A DNA stretch of 35,510 bases from a virus. Every line of letters begins with the position of its first letter. Within the stretch, counting starts at the first letter, position 1. The notes under the pieces were generated by a model. It did not search any database. It was not told the DNA's origin and saw only the letters and a list, made by a program, of their open reading frames with translations. Position numbers and translations under genes: made by a program. Location: positions 1-35,510 of IMG/VR virus record IMGVR_UViG_3300020469_000125, one strand, 5' to 3'. Below are positions 7,848 to 14,744 of this stretch, in pieces.

Positions 7848-10800
7848 TTAAGTTTGTGTTGTAAAGGTAGAACTGTCAACATACTTTGCTGTGTCATAAG
7901 TGCCAGTAGTGCTGCTAGATTTTTTATGGTCTTCAAATGACGTTACAGACAAATCAGCAATTACAAAATTAATTCCTCTAAAAAATAGATTTGTTCCAAT
8001 ATTAAATGAATTAGTAGCAACATCTGTTAACTGAGGATCAGCTACAGTGCTTATAAATAAAAATGCATTGCTTGATACTTTATCAGCACCACCAAATGCT
8101 TTACCAAATTTAACAGTTGCAGTTTTCCATTCACCAACAGTTATTGGATCAGATGGTTGACCTGTAAAATTATAAACAGCAGACGAACTGTTTGCAGCAG
8201 CATGAGATCCAACATGGAAATAACAATTATTAAGACCACCACTTATAGAAAGGTAATATGCAGGAATATAATATTTAAAAGTAACAATACCAGCTTTAGT
8301 ATTAATATAAGCAGAGTTATCTAAGTCTGTAGAAAATTGATATGTTGTTGAATCTGCTGCATGATCATATTCATCAACAGTATCAGGAATAATTGTAGCA
8401 TATTCTTTTGGAAGTAAATTACTAGTGCCATAAAAAGCTTGCATATTAGTTTCAACAAAAGGTCTTACATCTAAAGTTTGTTTTCTTATTAGCAAAATTT
8501 CTGCGACCTGACCCATACATATTCCATTGTCTCTTCCTTGACTACCAATTGAAGATGGAGTACCAGGATCATTTATTGTAGCAGCACCAGCTACTGCAGT
8601 TTCTCTTGAAACTAAACTACCATCTATAAAAGATACAAAAGTACGATTGTTATCATTATCTTGATAACCAACTACACTAAATATACATCCGTTTAATAAA
8701 TTTGTATTCATATATGCACCAATAAGACCTGACCCAGCATCCTGACTAACTTTTACTACAGGTCTGTTGTTAGTACCATTGTAACCTATTCCTGTAATAC
8801 TACTACCTGAGCCTTGTGTTACAAAATAATTAAGATTGCTGTGAGATTCTCCAGTTAAATCTGATAAGGTTGCATTGTTAAAAACATTGTTATTTTCATC
8901 AAATTTCTTAACAACAGCATAAATACTGCAGTCATCTGTAGTATCTAAAACAGTGTCTATATCTAAATGTTCATCACTATGCTCAAATAAAAGAGATGAT
9001 TTACCTTTAATAGTGTGTATCCTACTTTCAGTATCAACAAGTGTTGGCTGTAAATGATAAGATGGTTGAATAGCATTGTGCACTTGTTTAGCGTTTGCAG
9101 GTGCAGGTATTGTAGTGTTACTAACGCCTTCAGTACTTTGATCAAACCATGTATTTACTACAATGCTTGATGCAATATTTATTCTAAGATTAGTAATTTT
9201 AACTTTAGCCCCAACAGTAAAATCATCAAAACCAATACCTCGTATGTCATTTGAATTTGATTGTCCAAAAGCATTAGTAAAAGTATATGTTATATGTTGT
9301 TTAGAACTAGCAGCGTTTACAACATAACCTTGTGCTTCGCTTCCATTAGAGTTTAGTCCAGTCCAATGCATTTCACTTGAAAAACTAGAATAAGGTTTTA
9401 CATGAAGATGACCAGTGTCTAGTTCTACATCAAATGAAACTGTAATTTTAGTTTTAACAGCAGAAGCATTATCAATTTCTTCTGTTAATGGCATTATAAC
9501 AGGAACAAAACTACTCTCAGCTGTCATTTCAAAACCATCATCGTCTATTAATTTAAAAGTAGAATTTGATAGACTTATATTAAATGGTGGTTTCTGTGGA
9601 TTTGTATGTTGTTCATTAACAAACTCTTTTAATGTTTTAGCTTTAGTAGTTGAAGAACCCTTAGTTTCATCTCGCGAAGCTTGATTAGATCCTTCTCCAG
9701 TAGCTTCACCAATAGAAGTTAATCGTGATGAAGTACTAGAATTAATTTGTTGTGATGCAAAAGTAATAGGAGAATCTAAATCTATTACATCTCGACCACC
9801 AAAGTGAACATGAGCATGACAATTATCAGATGTTCGTCTAACTGTTAAACATTTGTCATCATTTTCTACAATTTTAATATTACGAAACTCTGCTTCAATT
9901 TCTCCTTGTGCACGATAATTAGTTTCAAATATACCTAAATCAATAAAATTATGATTAGCATTAGGGTTATAATCAGCTACTCCTCCTAAATTAAAACCAC
10001 CAGTACAATCAAACTTATGAAACTTACCAACATCTTCATCTTGTATGTTTCTTAATGAAGTGCTACTTTCTCCAAAATCTCCTGCTGATGAGTCACTTAT
10101 GTCTGCTTGTGCTTGAATGAACCTTCTTTGCCTATCAACTAAATCTCTATTATCACGATACGGCTCATGAAGCTCACCTAAAACATTTAAATATTGTCCA
10201 CTAGAATTTGTATATTGATAACCACCAATTTTAGTAATTGCCCACTCTCCACTTATACTATAAGTTTTGCCAGCTTCTATTCCTCTAAATCTTAAACACA
10301 ATCCATAATTTATACCCATAGAAATTTTAACAGTTCCGCTAGCATTTGGAGTCCAAGCAATTTGACCATTTTTACTGTTTAATACAATGCTGTTATTAAC
10401 GCTAAGAGTATAAAAATCACCACCCCACACTCCTCCTGTTGAATTTAAACCATTTAAAGTCATACTAATACCAGAGCCAACCATAAACAATCGTATCGTT
10501 TGTGATCTTTGTGTGGTGTCATTATCTGCTTTAAACTTATCAATAAAAGAAATATTTGTTAAAGTTAACGCATCACCAGCAGCGTTTACAGTAGCTGTAA
10601 CTGATTGGTCTTGGTAATTGTTAGCATTTAGAGTTGCACCTAACTTAATACCAGTACGAACTCCATCAGTTTTTACCCAAGAAATTTTATAACTGTCAGC
10701 ACTGCTATTACTAGCACCAAAAAAAGACAAATTTAGTGGAGAATTTGCAATTTGATTTCCATAATCACCAAGCCTAAGAGGAGAATTTGCACTATTTTGT

Positions 10801-11180
10801 TGAGCAGAAAAACCATCTTCATATCTGCCTACATAATCACCTTCAATATTTTCAGGTAAATCTTCAAGAGAATTAAGTAAAGTAGTTTTTGTTCCATATA
10901 GATTGTTTATTTTTCTTAATGAATACGCAGAACCAGGATCCTCATCAGTGCTATACATAGTATTATACTCTTCTAATAACCCTAAATCAGAACCAGATTT
11001 CTTTTGTATTTTAAATTGTGATGCAGATCCTCCTGGTTTCCATTCAACAGTGTCATTTACTAAAGGATTACCGCCATCTGCAGTAGTTTCTGTAGCTAAA
11101 CTGTAAACTGTTTTAGCTTTTAACTGAGGCAGAGTTTCTCTTTTAGTTTGTGATGTATAGACTGATTGTTTGTAAGCCAT
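7848..11180 (-). CDS. Large tail fibre / host-recognition protein with LamG-like domain
   Basis: 1110 residues, rich in Ser/Thr/Asn/Gly beta structure. Residues about 675-920 carry a concanavalin-like (LamG/laminin-G, arabinofuranosidase-like) lectin pattern: NTWFDQSTEG with Trp678, then QPTLVD, LLFEHSDEHLD, and the closing block AEILLIRKQT...NMQAFYG near residue 890. This block is common in phage fibres that bind glycans. The C-terminal 190 residues look like a second beta-sandwich. No pectate-lyase repeats or intramolecular chaperone are obvious. It has its own near-consensus promoter 6 nt before the ATG and no Shine-Dalgarno. It lacks an evident T7 gp17 N-terminal domain, so attachment may use the neighbouring small proteins. 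Confidence 0.75.
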   Translation of the reverse strand: MAYKQSVYTSQTKRETLPQLKAKTVYSLATETTADGGNPLVNDTVEWKPGGSASQFKIQKKSGSDLGLLEEYNTMYSTDEDPGSAYSLRKINNLYGTKTTLLNSLEDLPENIEGDYVGRYEDGFSAQQNSANSPLRLGDYGNQIANSPLNLSFFGASNSSADSYKISWVKTDGVRTGIKLGATLNANNYQDQSVTATVNAAGDALTLTNISFIDKFKADNDTTQRSQTIRLFMVGSGISMTLNGLNSTGGVWGGDFYTLSVNNSIVLNSKNGQIAWTPNASGTVKISMGINYGLCLRFRGIEAGKTYSISGEWAITKIGGYQYTNSSGQYLNVLGELHEPYRDNRDLVDRQRRFIQAQADISDSSAGDFGESSTSLRNIQDEDVGKFHKFDCTGGFNLGGVADYNPNANHNFIDLGIFETNYRAQGEIEAEFRNIKIVENDDKCLTVRRTSDNCHAHVHFGGRDVIDLDSPITFASQQINSSTSSRLTSIGEATGEGSNQASRDETKGSSTTKAKTLKEFVNEQHTNPQKPPFNISLSNSTFKLIDDDGFEMTAESSFVPVIMPLTEEIDNASAVKTKITVSFDVELDTGHLHVKPYSSFSSEMHWTGLNSNGSEAQGYVVNAASSKQHITYTFTNAFGQSNSNDIRGIGFDDFTVGAKVKITNLRINIASSIVVNTWFDQSTEGVSNTTIPAPANAKQVHNAIQPSYHLQPTLVDTESRIHTIKGKSSLLFEHSDEHLDIDTVLDTTDDCSIYAVVKKFDENNNVFNNATLSDLTGESHSNLNYFVTQGSGSSITGIGYNGTNNRPVVKVSQDAGSGLIGAYMNTNLLNGCIFSVVGYQDNDNNRTFVSFIDGSLVSRETAVAGAATINDPGTPSSIGSQGRDNGICMGQVAEILLIRKQTLDVRPFVETNMQAFYGTSNLLPKEYATIIPDTVDEYDHAADSTTYQFSTDLDNSAYINTKAGIVTFKYYIPAYYLSISGGLNNCYFHVGSHAAANSSSAVYNFTGQPSDPITVGEWKTATVKFGKAFGGADKVSSNAFLFISTVADPQLTDVATNSFNIGTNLFFRGINFVIADLSVTSFEDHKKSSSTTGTYDTAKYVDSSTFTTQT

Positions 11181-11186
11181 GTTTTT

Positions 11187-11214
11187 TTTATAGTTTTATT
11201 GTAGTATTTGTCAA
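11187..11214 (-). promoter_or_regulatory. Sigma70-like promoter of the large tail fibre
   Basis: On the minus strand TTGACA (11209-11214), a 16-nt spacer, then TATAAA (11187-11192). Only 6 nt separate the -10 from the ATG at 11180, so transcription should begin at or next to the start codon. It falls in the 41-nt gap between two genes. Confidence 0.75.
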
Positions 11215-11221
11215 CTAGTGG

Positions 11222-11818
11222 TTAAGGCGTAAAATTTAAAGTTCTTATAGAAATAAGTCCGTTATCATTAGCATCTGCACCTCCTTCACCAATCAGTGCT
11301 TCGTATGTGTCACCTTTTTTAACAAAAGCACAAACAAAAGCTCCACCTTGGGTATAGTTGCTACCTTCGGCAAAAGCTACTTGATTTCCGCCTATTTTTA
11401 TTTCAGCATAACCGATTCTTTGTTTATTACTTTGACTAGAGCTGTTGACTTTTCCAGATACAGTTATAAATAAATCTGTTGCAGCTGTTCCAGATTTATC
11501 TTGATCTACATAAGTATTAATACTTCCCACATAAGTTGTAGCTGGACTAAAATTACTTAACGCACTTGCAATATAAGTTCTAATAGCTTTACTTGAAGCA
11601 AATTTGTGATCAGTATCAGTCAAACCGCTGCCAGTGTCTACTGAGGCAGAATCAAAATTACTTACTTGTAGTTGTTGTAGATAATTGTACAGTCCTCCGC
11701 TTGTAACCATATTTGTACTAACTCCATTAGAATTAGGAGAAGACTCTGCGTTTACTACAGTGCTTAAAGCATCTGATATTTCTTGACCTTCAAAAGGTAT
11801 GGTGAATGTTGTGCTCAT
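11222..11818 (-). CDS. Tail-fibre-associated protein
   Basis: 198 residues. The N-terminus TTFTIPFEGQEISDALSTVVN matches the start of the 66-aa protein at 13124-13324 (TFTIPHEADDISNAITKVIN), so the two share an attachment or trimerisation module. The middle (TDTDHKFASSKAIRTYIASAL) resembles the repeated element of phage fibre shafts; the C-terminal 90 residues form a beta-rich domain. Function as a short fibre or adaptor is inferred from this and from position between fibre genes. A consensus promoter lies directly upstream. Confidence 0.65.
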   Translation of the reverse strand: MSTTFTIPFEGQEISDALSTVVNAESSPNSNGVSTNMVTSGGLYNYLQQLQVSNFDSASVDTGSGLTDTDHKFASSKAIRTYIASALSNFSPATTYVGSINTYVDQDKSGTAATDLFITVSGKVNSSSQSNKQRIGYAEIKIGGNQVAFAEGSNYTQGGAFVCAFVKKGDTYEALIGEGGADANDNGLISIRTLNFTP

Positions 11819-11825
11819 TAGTATT

Positions 11826-11854
11826 TATATATTTTTAATCCTGGTTATTGTCAA
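11826..11854 (-). promoter_or_regulatory. Sigma70-like promoter of the 198-aa fibre gene
   Basis: Minus strand TTGACA (11849-11854), whose TGA is the stop codon of the upstream oxygenase-like gene, then a 17-nt spacer and TATATA (11826-11831; a TATAAA with 19-nt spacing is an alternative at 11824-11829). The ATG at 11818 is 7 nt further, implying a leaderless or nearly leaderless message. Confidence 0.65.
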
Positions 11855-12402
11855 GCATAAGCAAAACCTACAGAAACTCTGTCTGAATGTGCACCTACAC
11901 AATGCCAAAACAAATTATCTTGTTTATTGTCTAAACTAAATTGTCGCATTTGCCAACCTGGTTTGTCGTACTTTGTAACAATTTGTTTAGTTTTATTATC
12001 CACATAACGGAAAAAACTTTTATTAGCTTCTTTTGCCCAGACCAAATATAATCTATTCTTATGACCAGAAAAATTGCTGTTTGTATGCCAACCACAATAT
12101 GCTCCAGGTGGGTAATAAAAGAAACCACTTTTAAATACAACTGATTCAACAATGTCTGATAAAATACTTTTTAATTGACGTGTATATTTATTAGATCGAT
12201 ACGATATTCTATTATCATTAGTTGCTAAATACCTAGCCTTGGGTAAATCACCCTCTTCTTGAATTTCTTGTAACCTTTTAGAAGACAAAGTAAAATTTAT
12301 TTTTTTGTTTATGGGAGAGTAAGTATTGTTCATAAGTTCAGAAGAATCTAAGTTAATAAGCAAATCGTCTAACAAAAAAAGTAAATGTTTGTTTTCTATC
12401 AT
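11851..12402 (-). CDS. 2OG-Fe(II) oxygenase-like protein
   Basis: 183 residues. The C-terminal half fits a double-stranded beta-helix dioxygenase: GWHTN (His106, Asn108), RLYLVW, KSFFRYVD, FWHCVGAHSDR (His167, Arg175) and SVGFAY. The first metal motif is HxN instead of the usual HxD/E, which could weaken iron binding or be the norm in this phage subfamily. Such enzymes hydroxylate proline, lysine or nucleic acids; the substrate is unknown. It starts on a TAATG overlap with the 240-aa tail gene and sits among fibre genes, so virion-protein modification is one possibility. Confidence 0.6.
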   Translation of the reverse strand: MIENKHLLFLLDDLLINLDSSELMNNTYSPINKKINFTLSSKRLQEIQEEGDLPKARYLATNDNRISYRSNKYTRQLKSILSDIVESVVFKSGFFYYPPGAYCGWHTNSNFSGHKNRLYLVWAKEANKSFFRYVDNKTKQIVTKYDKPGWQMRQFSLDNKQDNLFWHCVGAHSDRVSVGFAYA

Positions 12403-13124
12403 TAATCAGACATTACATCGTGATGCCACGTTCTAACAGCTATTTTAGCAAAAACTTCTCCTGATGGATCTCCACCATATGTGCTAGCGTTATCTATAAA
12501 CTCGTTTAGTTCAACAAATGCACCACTTACCTTCACAGCTAAAGCCGACGAATCAGACAATACATATCGCCACACTCGTTTAACTGTTCCTGAACTTCCT
12601 ATAATTATACCAGCTTCTATTTTAAATTCGTCCTCATCTTCCACCTGATTATTATCGTTTGTTAAACTGTTGCCAAAATATCCATCACTATTTTTTACAT
12701 AAAAATTAGTTATTGCACCTTCAGAATTTAAAGTAAAAGGTCCCCAAGTTAAGTTTTTAGTTCTTTCTATTGAATTAAAAGTTCCATTAGAGTTAGTATT
12801 TTGTATATAAGGAAAAGCAGTAGTTAGCCAATTTACTATTTGACTACTGCTAGTAAAACCCAAACCACCATTGTATACAAATAAATTTCCATAAGCTGGA
12901 TCCCACAGACCATCTACTCTGGCTGGACCATTCCAATTGTCTGGTCCCTGCGGATGAGGACTTGTTGTATTAGGAAAACCAGAATATAAATCAGCTGGTT
13001 GATCAGGGCTTTTTTGCCAAGCAAGCACTCCATCTATTACTAACTTTTCAACATCTTTGCTAACACCATTGTCTACATAAGTAATTATTTGAGTATCATC
13101 TTTGTCTAAACTATAAGTAGGCAT
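12402..13124 (-). CDS. Tail-associated hypothetical protein
   Basis: 240 residues, beta-rich and acidic. The start (ITYVDNGVSKDVEKLVIDGV) looks like the short strand-turn repeats of tail and fibre proteins; a Pro/Gly/Trp-rich stretch follows at about 45-80. The C-terminal part (EDEFKIEAGIIIGSSGTVKRVWRY) has no motif I recognise. It is coupled on both sides by TAATG overlaps to the 66-aa fibre-module protein and the oxygenase-like gene, so the three are probably co-translated. Confidence 0.55.
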   Translation of the reverse strand: MPTYSLDKDDTQIITYVDNGVSKDVEKLVIDGVLAWQKSPDQPADLYSGFPNTTSPHPQGPDNWNGPARVDGLWDPAYGNLFVYNGGLGFTSSSQIVNWLTTAFPYIQNTNSNGTFNSIERTKNLTWGPFTLNSEGAITNFYVKNSDGYFGNSLTNDNNQVEDEDEFKIEAGIIIGSSGTVKRVWRYVLSDSSALAVKVSGAFVELNEFIDNASTYGGDPSGEVFAKIAVRTWHHDVMSD

Positions 13125-13324
13125 TAGTTAGTAATTGTTAAAGTTTTAGTACTAGCATCATAGTTAATAGTTAATGCACCATCTACATAACTTTTTATAA
13201 CATCAGAATTTACTAACAAAGTATCGTTAGATAAAGTTCCAGTGGTTCTAGTGTTTATAACTTTTGTTATAGCATTAGAAATATCATCTGCTTCATGTGG
13301 TATTGTAAAGGTTGGATTACTCAT
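13124..13324 (-). CDS. 66-aa protein with shared fibre N-terminal module
   Basis: 66 residues. The first 25 (TFTIPHEADDISNAITKVIN) match the N-terminus of the 198-aa protein at 11222-11818. The end (SVDGALTINYDASTKTLTIT-like beta hairpin) resembles fibre shaft termini. It may be an adaptor anchoring a fibre or a truncated paralogue produced by duplication. TAATG overlap with the next gene; 3 nt gap after the DUF6321-like gene. Confidence 0.6.
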   Translation of the reverse strand: MSNPTFTIPHEADDISNAITKVINTRTTGTLSNDTLLVNSDVIKSYVDGALTINYDASTKTLTITN

Positions 13325-13327
13325 AAA

Positions 13328-13567
13328 TTAACATTTCCATTTTCTAAGTGCTAGTGCCTTACGAGTAGGTTTGCCGTTTGGTTTTTTCATTGGTCCCTTA
13401 ACACCAGACATTCTTGCACAAAAAGACTTACGTCGTTTAGCAGCTTTCGAGCCACGTTTAACTTTACCAGTTACAGGAGCTTTAAGATTAGCTCCTTCTT
13501 TGGCTTTAAAATACCTACGACCTGCAGCAGTTAAACCACCAGTTTTACTTTTATGTTCTTTTCTCAT
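13328..13567 (-). CDS. DUF6321-like small basic protein
   Basis: 79 residues, about one third Lys/Arg. GGLTAAGRRYFKAKEG, then AAKRRKSFCARMSG, then KPTRKALALRKWKC match, from memory, the DUF6321 family, found near phage structural genes. Two Cys residues and strong positive charge suggest nucleic-acid or virion binding, but no function is established. ATGA overlap with the upstream DUF5872-like gene. Confidence 0.75.
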   Translation of the reverse strand: MRKEHKSKTGGLTAAGRRYFKAKEGANLKAPVTGKVKRGSKAAKRRKSFCARMSGVKGPMKKPNGKPTRKALALRKWKC

Positions 13568-13797
13568 TTCCTACGATGCTGATATTTAATTCTTTTACTG
13601 CTAGTTTTGTTTCGTTTAAATTTAGCTTTCTCGGATGAAGACATTTCTGATTTAGTTTTTGGAGTTTTTGAACTAACTCGTACGGAGGGTCTACATGCTG
13701 GATAGGCTCGTTTACTTTTGCTTGCTGATCGTCTTCCGCATTCTTTACCTGTCTTGACATCTACCCATTTTTCCTTGAACCATCTTTTTAAGCTCAT
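13564..13797 (-). CDS. DUF5872-like small basic protein
   Basis: 77 residues, highly basic. WFKEKWVDVKTGKECGR, YPACRPSVRV, TPKTKSEMS and RIKYQHRRK match, from memory, the DUF5872 family of phage and environmental proteins. The conserved Cys pair and basic tail could bind metal or nucleic acid. ATGA overlaps on both ends place it in a four-gene basic cassette. Confidence 0.75.
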   Translation of the reverse strand: MSLKRWFKEKWVDVKTGKECGRRSASKSKRAYPACRPSVRVSSKTPKTKSEMSSSEKAKFKRNKTSSKRIKYQHRRK

Positions 13798-13949
13798 GAC
13801 TTTGAGTATCCTTTAGCAGTCATCTTCTTACCCCCTGATTTAATCTGTCCCTTGCAAACACGAACAGCATAACCGTTAGCATAAGCTGACGGATACACTT
13901 TAAATTTACGCTTGGCTGCTGCCTTACCTCTAGCACATAGTTTACCCAT
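13794..13949 (-). CDS. 51-aa basic protein
   Basis: 51 residues (begins MGKLCARGKAAAKRKF, contains VYPSAYANGYAVRVCKG), Lys/Arg-rich with two Cys. The open frame extends further upstream to 14027, but I chose the ATG at 13949 because the conserved part starts there and a 47-aa gene occupies the upstream sequence, overlapping by 8 nt. Function unknown; the family recurs in marine podoviruses beside DUF5872/DUF6321-like genes. Confidence 0.75.
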   Translation of the reverse strand: MGKLCARGKAAAKRKFKVYPSAYANGYAVRVCKGQIKSGGKKMTAKGYSKS

Positions 13950-14085
13950 TTGCCTTCTTTTTCTTTTTAGCAGCTGCAATAATGTCGCCTCTGGTAACTT
14001 TATTCGTGTTACCATACATTCCTGCAAGACGAGACTTTACTTTCTTTTTCGGCTTTTTACTTCCGTGACCATAATGACCTGGCAT
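13942..14085 (-). CDS. 47-aa basic protein
   Basis: 47 residues (begins MPGHYGHGSKKPKKKVKSRL, ends AAAKKKKKANG). A good ribosome site (AAAGGA, plus-strand 14094-14099) lies 8 nt upstream, one of the few clear Shine-Dalgarno sequences in the late arm. Extremely Lys-rich at both ends, so nucleic-acid or envelope binding is plausible but unproven. First gene of the basic cassette. Confidence 0.75.
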   Translation of the reverse strand: MPGHYGHGSKKPKKKVKSRLAGMYGNTNKVTRGDIIAAAKKKKKANG

Positions 14086-14151
14086 AGTTTATTCCTTTCT
14101 TTAGTTTGGTTAAAAACTTATCTTTAGTTTTACATATAAAACACTTCATAA

Positions 14152-14547
14152 TTATTTAATGGTTGATGACCCAAAATAAAAGCCTACAATGGCAAGCACA
14201 GTCTGCCTTATTTCTGGGAGTATGAGATATCCGTTAAGTGTTTGATACTTAACAGTTTTAAAAAATCCAAAGAATCCTGCTGTCTCTTGTCCTACTGTTA
14301 CACCTTCTGGGCTGTGAGCTAGAATAAACGGAGCTATGATAACAGCAAACAATACAGTAATAACAATAAGTCTTCGCACCCACTCACCACCTCGTGATGC
14401 AGCTTGGTTGTGACTTTCATCTGCAGCTTTTTGTTTCTTGAGCATAGCATTTGTAACAGCAGCTTGGTTAGACACAAGTTGCCCAATAAGTTTAAAAAGA
14501 AAACCGCTAGCTCCCCCTCCAAGCATTGCTATTAATTCAGTCGTCAT
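14152..14547 (-). CDS. Putative 3TM holin
   Basis: 131 residues. Membrane segments are visible at about 6-25 (GGGASGFLFKLIGQL), 60-80 (RLIVITVLFAVIIAPFILA) and 112-128 (TVLAIVGFYFGSSTI). The arrangement, including the amphipathic linker and the GFYFGSS ending, resembles the 3TM holin family first defined in gene-transfer agents. It would permeabilise the inner membrane at lysis. It overlaps the small membrane-protein gene by 11 nt; together they form the only lysis-like cassette on the late arm. No endolysin adjoins; the transglycosylase at 3365-3751 is the nearest candidate partner. Confidence 0.7.
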   Translation of the reverse strand: MTTELIAMLGGGASGFLFKLIGQLVSNQAAVTNAMLKKQKAADESHNQAASRGGEWVRRLIVITVLFAVIIAPFILAHSPEGVTVGQETAGFFGFFKTVKYQTLNGYLILPEIRQTVLAIVGFYFGSSTIK

Positions 14548-14704
14548 TTTTTAATTCTCGCGAAACTTTAATAACTGAGAGCACCATAAATGTCAAGGTA
14601 GCCAAACCAACCATAATACTAATAGCCAGGTGTACCTGTTGCAATCCTAAGGTTGCAAAAAAACCTGATACTCCAATTGATCCTCTAGTTACTACTTCTT
14701 GCAT
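14537..14704 (-). CDS. 55-aa membrane protein (holin/antiholin candidate)
   Basis: 55 residues (begins MQEVVTRGSIGVSGFF, ends SVIKVSRELKNDD). Residues about 24-46 (VHLAISIMVGLATLTFMVL) form one strong transmembrane helix; a weaker hydrophobic stretch lies at 9-22. The charged C-terminus resembles small class II holins. It follows a consensus promoter and overlaps the 3TM holin start, so dual start or holin-antiholin pairing is possible. Identity rests on topology and position only. Confidence 0.65.
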   Translation of the reverse strand: MQEVVTRGSIGVSGFFATLGLQQVHLAISIMVGLATLTFMVLSVIKVSRELKNDD

Positions 14705-14713
14705 CACAAATTT

Positions 14714-14741
14714 GTTATATATATATCATCTTGAGTGTCAA
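14714..14741 (-). promoter_or_regulatory. Sigma70-like promoter of the lysis cassette
   Basis: Minus strand TTGACA (14736-14741), 16-nt spacer, TATAAC (14714-14719). The ATG of the 55-aa membrane gene is 9 nt further, leaving a leader of only two or three bases. It begins just after the stop of the large internal virion gene. Confidence 0.7.
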
Positions 14742-14744
14742 TCA

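Noticed and set aside
13950-14027. Upstream extension of the 51-aa basic protein
   Set aside because: The added residues overlap the 47-aa gene, which has its own good ribosome site.
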